The translations under genes and the position numbers were made by a program. The notes below the pieces were generated by a model, which ran no database searches, was not told where the DNA came from, and saw only the letters and a program-made list of their open reading frames with translations. This document shows, piece by piece, positions 58,461 through 64,000 of a stretch of 64,000 bases of DNA. Numbering within the stretch: the stretch's first letter is position 1; every line of letters starts with the position of its first letter. Source of the DNA: Sordaria brevicollis (Eukaryota > Ascomycota > Sordariomycetes > Sordariales > Sordariaceae); contig JAUTDP010000004.1 in NCBI GenBank assembly GCA_033439795.1, forward strand, positions 2,356,001-2,420,000, written 5' to 3'.

Positions 58461-59420
58461 CTAGGATGGGAGTCGTTCTCTGCTAGTGTAGATTGAGGGT
58501 GTCTCTGGTAGGTAGGTGAGAAAAGTATTCTTGCTAGGTAGTGTTTGCCGTTCAGATATGTGTTGATGTCCTGGATTGTGGGATGTTACTCTACCAAGGA
58601 AAGAGAAGTGTGAGAGGATGAATGTAGGATACCCTGAATGTAGGTGAAGGTGTTGGACATGGACCAGGACGGAGCTCGGAACCTATTCGACGGGTATGTG
58701 AAGGAAGGATGTGGGGTTTCCGATACAAGGTTTGCATGGTGAAGAGACGAGGTGAAGAGGTGGTAAAGTGATGAGTTGGTAATGGGCGGAAGTGTTGGTT
58801 AAGCAGAGGTAGACGTGGAAAAGAACGAAGAAAAAAAAAGAAGGAACACCGAGATGTACATGTAGGTGCCTTGCAGTATGCGTAACGTCCGAGTTTTGAC
58901 CAAGGTTATTGTCGACGGGTGCATCGTCTGTTACCGAAGACATGCAAAGGCATGGTTTAGGTTTCCTAGTTGATATGAGAGCGTGTCCTGATGCTCACCG
59001 AACCCAGATCTCCTTTAGATGTATATTTAGAAGTACGCTGTCTCGACGCAATGATATCCAGACTCTAACGAGATTTAAAGACCATGTCCAAGTGCCAGAC
59101 GCAGACCAAATACTTGATTATAAGATGTGTAGTATGTACGAGTGGTACACTTGTCAGGACGGGAAATTCCAATATAAAAGAGAAAGGCGGAATAAAAGGT
59201 TAGGTATTTAACTCGGACGTTCACATTAGAGTACTCGTCATAAACGGCGAAACAAGTCCATAGACAGAAGCGGCACGCGATATGTCCGCAACAACGAGGT
59301 TTCTTCTTCTCAACAAGGATCAATGCAAAACATGGAAAGAACCATTAATGAAGTATGACGACGGCGCCTACCTCTAGGCAAGAGAAGGAAGGAGTGGGAT
59401 GAGGAAGCCGGGATAGAAAT
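58461..59420. other. Intergenic region
   Basis: About 960 bp with short ORFs only (58683-58943 minus, 58909-59211 plus). The sequence before the membrane-protein gene is purine-rich (GAAAAGAACGAAGAAAAAAAAAG near 58820). No gene is called. Confidence 0.5.
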
Positions 59421-59512
59421 GGCCCGTACGGCAGGATTTGAACCTGTCAAGTAGAGGCAATGTCTGTTTTATAACCGCAGGCTAACCGAGAAAGCCGCTC
59501 AGATTCCCAAAT
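59421..59512 (-). pseudogene. tRNA-like sequence (pseudo-tRNA or SINE head)
   Basis: The minus strand contains a B-box-like ACAGGTTCAAATCCTGC with TTCAAAT T-loop and a 4-bp T stem. Upstream is a D-arm-like GGCT-TTCTCGGTT-AGCC. A hairpin loop containing TTATAA lies where the anticodon arm should be, but its stem pairs only partly. The acceptor strands (upstream AATCTGA, downstream CGTACGG) do not pair. I therefore call a degenerate or chimeric tRNA-derived sequence rather than a functional tRNA. Confidence 0.45.
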
Positions 59513-59905
59513 ATGTGATAGTAATAATGTTAAGGCTACCTCTAGTCGGTGTTAGTCACCCAAGAGTCCGGACTATGATGATGGATCGCCACTGTGACTC
59601 AACTCTGCGTGATCTAAAACCTAACCTGCACCCGTAGGTTTGCACGATATGTAGGTAACATTAAGAGAAAGCAAAGATGCACACAAATTCATCTTTGAGG
59701 TTAGTTTGCATTGCATAGTTAGATGCCTGCTTGTAAGACCTTTCTTTAATCCCCTACCTCGAAGTTCTGTACTCTTCACTTGGTCAAGTTCTTTCCCCCT
59801 CTAGTTCCTACCTATTCTTCATAGACATAAGACCTAATCCCGCCTGCCTACGGCCTTAACCCATTATGTCACCATCCCAATGTCTAGATTCCGACATCGA
59901 CTCTC
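59513..59905. other. Intergenic region upstream of the tRNA-like sequence
   Basis: About 390 bp with no ORF or motif that I can support; it includes the 3' UTR of the minus-strand nucleotidyltransferase-like gene. Confidence 0.55.
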
Positions 59906-61828
59906 TCATTTCTTCTCACCGTCGTCACGCTTGCGACGAGAAAACCACCTCGTCCAAAACCACGACGACCCCTTGTCCTCTTTCTCCTCCGGCGCTGGCT
60001 TGTTGTTCTCCTCAGCGTTCACGTCGGTGGCGGTCCATTTAGCCCACAAGAAATCCCCCACACCAACTTCCTCCTCAGGGATCCACAGTGCTCTGGCGAA
60101 GTAATCCGTTTTCAAGTCATTGGGGGCGAAGGCGTCATAGCAGGTAATAAAGTTCTTGCGGAGATGCAGGGGAATCCAGCCGGTGTGACCTATTTTGTCC
60201 GAGTGCTCGGTGAGGATGTAGGAGACGTCGGTAATATCGCGTTTGCGCTCGCTGGTAGAAGTTGGAGGATGGCTGATCATGCAGAGTTTGTCGTGGAGGA
60301 TGTATCGGAGGTTTAGGCAGTAATAATTCTTGTTCGGGGAGGAGTCAGGGAAGGGACTGAAAGGGGAAGGTATGAAGTATCGTTCGGTTTTGATAAACGA
60401 GTTGAGTGAAGGGAGGAGGGGGTGGTTGACGTCAAGTTCATGGGGTGTATCGCCGTCGTTGTCGTCGCTGTCAATGCTGTCGTCGTTGTCGTTGTCGTCG
60501 CAATTGTCGCTCTTGTTTCTGTCGTCGGAGGTCGAGGAGGATGCAGATGAGGCTGAGCGGAATGAAGATGAGCTGGAAGATGACGAATTGGAAGAGGCTA
60601 AGCTGCATGAGGATGAGTGGGAAGTGGATGAGTCCTGATGGCGTGGGGTGACAAATCGGAGATCGACTCGCACCCAACTCTGAGCGGCGGAGTTGTTGTC
60701 ATCGCCATCGAGACCACCGCCAGTCGGCACTTGCACAAAAAGGATCTTGTGTGTCGTGTCTTTGACTCCCGTGAGAAAGACTGAAGGCCGGAGGATTCTA
60801 CAGAGCAAGTGAGCAACGAACCCCAAACGAACGCACAAGAAACACAAATGGAGTCAAAAGAAATAAAGAAAAAGATTGGCACAGGTGTGAATCGAACAGG
60901 CGAAACACCTAAGCACCGAACCAAACCAAACAGAAAAAAAAAAGTGCAAAAAAAGAGGGGTGGGTGTGAATCGAACGCAGGACATGGTTGATAGCGAACT
61001 GGAAAGGAGTAGAAGAGCCTTACTTAACACAGCCGGAAGGCGCCAGGTCTCAACCACTAAGCTGCCAATTCTGTCTCCCCAATACTCAGGCCGACGACTC
61101 CTGAGCACTGTGAGGGTATTTGGCAGCTCCCTACACGTTCGACCGGTCACAGAAGGGGCGTGGTGCGTCCACCTACGTTCCCTTCGTGAACCTGTCGGGC
61201 TCTGCGGATTGATGGTGCGTCCACCACCATACCACTCGGCCACGAACCCACTGGATTTGGTGAAAGCATGGTCTGGGCATTGCCCTTATGAACCGCCATT
61301 GGCCTTGGCGGGCGGGTTGTTGGGTAGTCGCAGATGGGATGAAGACGGGTGCCAAGTGAATGGTGCCGGGCAAGGTCTCGGGTTTGACGGTTGGACGGTA
61401 TGAGTGTTGAAAGCAACTCTGACTGCTTACCTCAGGTCATCCTTGAAGATGGTAAGCCACGCACTCTCGTCCTCGTCGAGGATGGATATCGGGACGGCCA
61501 AGTCGACGTTCTGACGAGCGACACTTGACTTCATCCCCCGAAGCTGGAGAGAGAAGCCTCCCATAACGGCGTAGGGGATGTCATTTTGATCGAAAATGTC
61601 CGTGACAATGTCCAACGCAGCGATTAGTTGACTTGTTGTTGCATTTTTGCTGGATGAGTTGAGTATGTCAAACTCACGGATGCCGCAGTACTCCCCGGGC
61701 TTGGAGGGGAGGGATTCCTGTGGCCGAAAGTAGTCTTCGATGATGACGAGACTGCTCGCGGTGGAGTCAATGATGAAACTGTTTTCTGGGGAATCGACCA
61801 GAACATAACTGCTTTCGACAGACTCCAT
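59906..61828 (-). CDS. Nucleotidyltransferase-fold protein with a 633-bp intron
   Basis: Two exons, 61828-61431 and 60797-59906, give 429 residues. The intron (GTAAGC donor, TGTAG acceptor) joins CTGAG to AATCC to give L-R-I-L-R-P in frame. Exon 1 holds IPYAVMGGFSLQLRG (residues 85-98) and RQNVDLAV (105-112), the GG-x-S and D-x-D region of nucleotidyltransferase-fold proteins. The first Asp of D-x-D is Asn107 here and the second is Asp109, so catalysis may be weakened or lost. Exon 2 has a low-complexity Ser then Asp/Asn-rich insert (about residues 180-235) and a basic C-terminus (WFWTRWFSRRKRDDGEKK). Function and substrate unknown. I place the join from splice signals and frame; another small intron is possible. 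Confidence 0.7.
60798..61430 (-). other. Long intron carrying tRNA-like, Pol III-like units
   Basis: 633 bp, roughly ten times the other introns here. On the minus strand it contains an A-box-like GTGGCCGAGTGGT (about 61247-61235) and another, TTGGCAGCTTAGTGG (about 61070-61055). Two B-box-like sequences, GTTCGATTCACACC, sit near 60980-60965 and 60897-60882; each is followed within ~25 nt by a T run (T7 near 60955, T5 near 60872). The word GTGGACGCACCA occurs twice (about 61225 and 61170). This is the look of tRNA-derived SINEs or degenerate tRNA genes inserted in an intron; no unit folds convincingly as a full tRNA. Confidence 0.5.
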
Positions 61829-62853
61829 GGTTGTTTAAGTATGTGGTAGTGTCACTTTTCTCAGTAACGGATAGTCTTCTCAGGTACGGGGGCCCGAAGA
61901 AATCATATTTAGCTATATCCTTTTTCTTTTGATATCCTCATCCGGTGGCCGTGAAAATATCACGAGTAGACCGATCGACCAACAGATACTCTTGGAGACA
62001 CACATGGTGCGATGCTTTCAATGACTCCTTGAAGCTGTCTGTCGTGGTTTTGATCATGTTGATGGTCGTTGGGTGACAGACTGAACTGTCTGAATCTCAC
62101 CTTACCAAAAAGTGAAGAGATATCCATCACAGTCGACAGGGACCAATCGCGAACAATGTCAGGATGAATACAAGGTAGATGGGTGATTGAAACCAAGGAC
62201 CATTGCAAAACCCAAAGTAGATGGTGACGGTGGAGCACCAGCGGCCCGTGATTGAGGTTTGTCCCCATTAATTGCCCTATGTTTACCGCAGAGTGCATCA
62301 CGGAATGAGATCGGCCCGTCGATAAATTGATAGAGGAAATCCCATGTTCCATTCCACGTCCCTATCTCACCCGTTTCTCACATTGTTAGCTTAGGGCTTT
62401 CTCGAAAGAGCGTCTGGCAGAGGTGCACTAACACTTACAGCAAAGCCAAACCTACCAGTTACTAGTGGGTATGTCCAACGAAAAGGCTCCACCATGAGGA
62501 CGAATTGACCAATAACGGCTTGTGGATGTTTGTCCGTTCCATCGCTGCTCCAAAGGGGACGTACCGAGCCGCGCCAATTCCAACGTCACTTGTCCAACTG
62601 ACATCAACTTTGGCGGTCTCGCAACTCTCATCACCAACCTCGCCGGCGGTTCTCATGACACATTTGCCTGTTTCCGGCCATCTCTCTCCCGTGAAATCAC
62701 AAGAGGAAAACCATAATTCACCCTCTACCCCCGGCGGTCGGCACTGACGCACTTCAGAATCAGGCACGCATCAGCCGGCAAACGCGCATCATCCAGGTCA
62801 CAACAATCAGACAAGTCAGAAGAGGGCCTGCCGTCTGCAGTTACCAGTACACC
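61829..62853. other. Intergenic region between divergent genes
   Basis: About 1 kb shared promoter space between the minus-strand nucleotidyltransferase-like gene and the plus-strand aprataxin-like gene. Overlapping short ORFs (61960-62352, 62462-62767) show no domain. No gene is called. Confidence 0.5.
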
Positions 62854-63705
62854 ATGGCAGAAGCTGCTGAGAATCCAGAAGACTTCATTGAACCACCCGC
62901 AGCACAGGGAAGCCATGGCTTGCATGAAACACCCGTTGGGCCTCAAAGCAAAAAGCGAAATGCGTTTGCTGAGCTGATGGCGCCCAAGCCCAAAGCCGCG
63001 AAGCATCACCAGACCAAGAATTCGGGAGGCAAACCAGCCAAGGGCAAATGGAGCGGTGCCTTGCTTGAATACATCGACCACCCCAATCGTTTTCCGGAGC
63101 AGGTCATCCGTGTGACGGACAAAACGGTTTTGATCCGTGATGGCTTCCCCAAGGCTACCGTACATCTTCTCCTCCTGCCCCGGTCGCCCGCCCATTACGA
63201 CCTTCATCCGCATGAGGCGTTTCAGGATAAGGACTTCCTGGCCATGATGCGAGACGAAGCTGCCAGCGCTGCCCGCCTAGCTGCCGCTGAGCTTGAGCGC
63301 AAGCTGTCAGGCTTTTCTGCTTCGAGCAAGGCTCGCAATGAAGCCATGGATAAAGGCATTCCTTTCGACGACCTCCCGAAAGGTCGGGATTACCTGCCGG
63401 AGATTCGTATCGGCGTGCATGCTCACCCTTCCATGGATCACCTTCACGTGCACATCATATCGCGCGACATGCATTCGGATAAGGTCAAGCATCGGAAACA
63501 TTACAACAGCTTCAACACGCCCTTCTTCATACCCCTGGATGCTTATCCGCTCGCCGAGGATGATGAACTACGCAGCACATCCTTCCAGAACGCCAACCTG
63601 TCCAAAGGCTTTGTCTGTTGGCGCTGTGGGAAGGAATTCGGAAACAAGTTTGCCGAGCTCAAGAGGCATCTTGAGACCGAATTTGAAGACTGGAAGAAGG
63701 AGTGA
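62854..63705 (+). CDS. HNT3: Aprataxin-like DNA deadenylase (HIT + zinc finger)
   Basis: An intronless frame of 283 residues from MAEAAENPED, the first ATG of the frame. The HIT domain spans about residues 65-225 with the histidine triad HLHVHII (His196, His198, His200). The C-terminal zinc finger has Cys255, Cys258 and His272 with Glu276 as the likely fourth ligand, the C2HE type of fungal Hnt3. In the family this nuclear enzyme removes AMP from 5' ends left by abortive DNA ligation and so repairs strand breaks. The N-terminus has KKRNAFAELMAPKPK (33-47), a basic NAFxxLM motif seen in several fungal repair proteins, probably for localisation or partner binding. Substrate role is from family knowledge; residues are seen directly. 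Confidence 0.93.
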   Translation: MAEAAENPEDFIEPPAAQGSHGLHETPVGPQSKKRNAFAELMAPKPKAAKHHQTKNSGGKPAKGKWSGALLEYIDHPNRFPEQVIRVTDKTVLIRDGFPKATVHLLLLPRSPAHYDLHPHEAFQDKDFLAMMRDEAASAARLAAAELERKLSGFSASSKARNEAMDKGIPFDDLPKGRDYLPEIRIGVHAHPSMDHLHVHIISRDMHSDKVKHRKHYNSFNTPFFIPLDAYPLAEDDELRSTSFQNANLSKGFVCWRCGKEFGNKFAELKRHLETEFEDWKKE

Positions 63706-64000
63706 ACTCTGAGCTAAAACGAGGAAAAACTTCACGTGCCCCCAATACGAGCCTATGACGTTGAGGATCTCTACAAGGCTCGTGCAATCTCATGGGGGTT
63801 GACGGGGATTCCTGGATTGGAAATATTTTTTTTTCAACCCCAGAGCGGTGAGGGGCACATCTCCAACTTTACGAACTTTTGATCACACTAAAACGGGAGC
63901 CGTTCGTAATCTGCATCTGTACGAAGCACTCCTAGCATGCAAGGTCGTTGTGGTGCAGAACCTCGGCCAACCGTGCATCATTTTTTTGTTTACATTTCGC
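63706..64000. other. 3' flank of the aprataxin-like gene
   Basis: 295 bp of 3' UTR or intergenic sequence to the window edge, with a short T run near 63824. No other feature is seen. Confidence 0.6.

Noticed and set aside
60905..60960. An intact tRNA gene in the long intron
   Set aside because: B-box and terminator are good, but the T stem has mismatches and no acceptor strands pair, so only tRNA-like is claimed.
1..64000. CRISPR arrays, bacterial operons, ribosome binding sites, rRNA genes
   Set aside because: The window is fungal nuclear DNA; no regularly spaced repeats and no rRNA sequence were seen.

Overview
The window is nuclear DNA of a filamentous ascomycete (Pezizomycotina; a Sordariales-like fungus is the best guess). 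Support: short GT-AG introns (mostly 55-82 bp) with CTAAC-type branch points, fungal forms of NUF2, AP-3 beta and an aprataxin-like protein, and above all three AT-rich blocks in which C has been replaced by T almost everywhere in CpA context (and G by A on the other strand). That is the signature of repeat-induced point mutation (RIP).

Layout. 1-7.6 kb: gene-bearing flank with the 3' end of an SR-rich protein gene (+) and a large disordered protein gene (-). 7.6-20.0 kb: RIP-degenerated PIF/Harbinger DNA transposon with intact terminal inverted repeats and TAA target duplication, split by a Ty3/gypsy LTR retrotransposon (290-bp LTRs, TSD TATAC, minus strand). 20.0-21.4 kb: small unmutated island. 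21.4-37.5 kb: a second Ty3/gypsy element (286-bp LTRs, TSD AGCTG, plus strand), split in its gag region by a third (265-bp LTRs, TSD CGTAG, plus strand), which itself carries two little-mutated insertions: a 428-bp MULE-type MITE and a 759-bp element of unknown family. All three LTR elements keep traces of a C-terminal chromodomain, so they look like dead chromoviruses. 37.5-39.1 kb: unmutated island. 39.1-41.8 kb: RIP block of unidentified origin with a fresh 204-bp solo LTR (TSD ATTTT).

41.8-46.5 kb holds no gene I can defend. 46.5-64 kb is normal gene-dense euchromatin: NUF2 (kinetochore), a fungal protein of unknown function, a seven-exon aldo-keto reductase lying between two Tc1/mariner-type MITEs, AP-3 beta adaptin, two small membrane proteins, a nucleotidyltransferase-fold protein with a 633-bp intron full of tRNA-like, Pol III-like sequence, and an aprataxin-like DNA repair protein (HIT plus zinc finger). 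These genes do not form an operon or an obvious cluster. The most informative part of the window is the nested transposon stratigraphy, including the way the outer edges of repeats escaped RIP.
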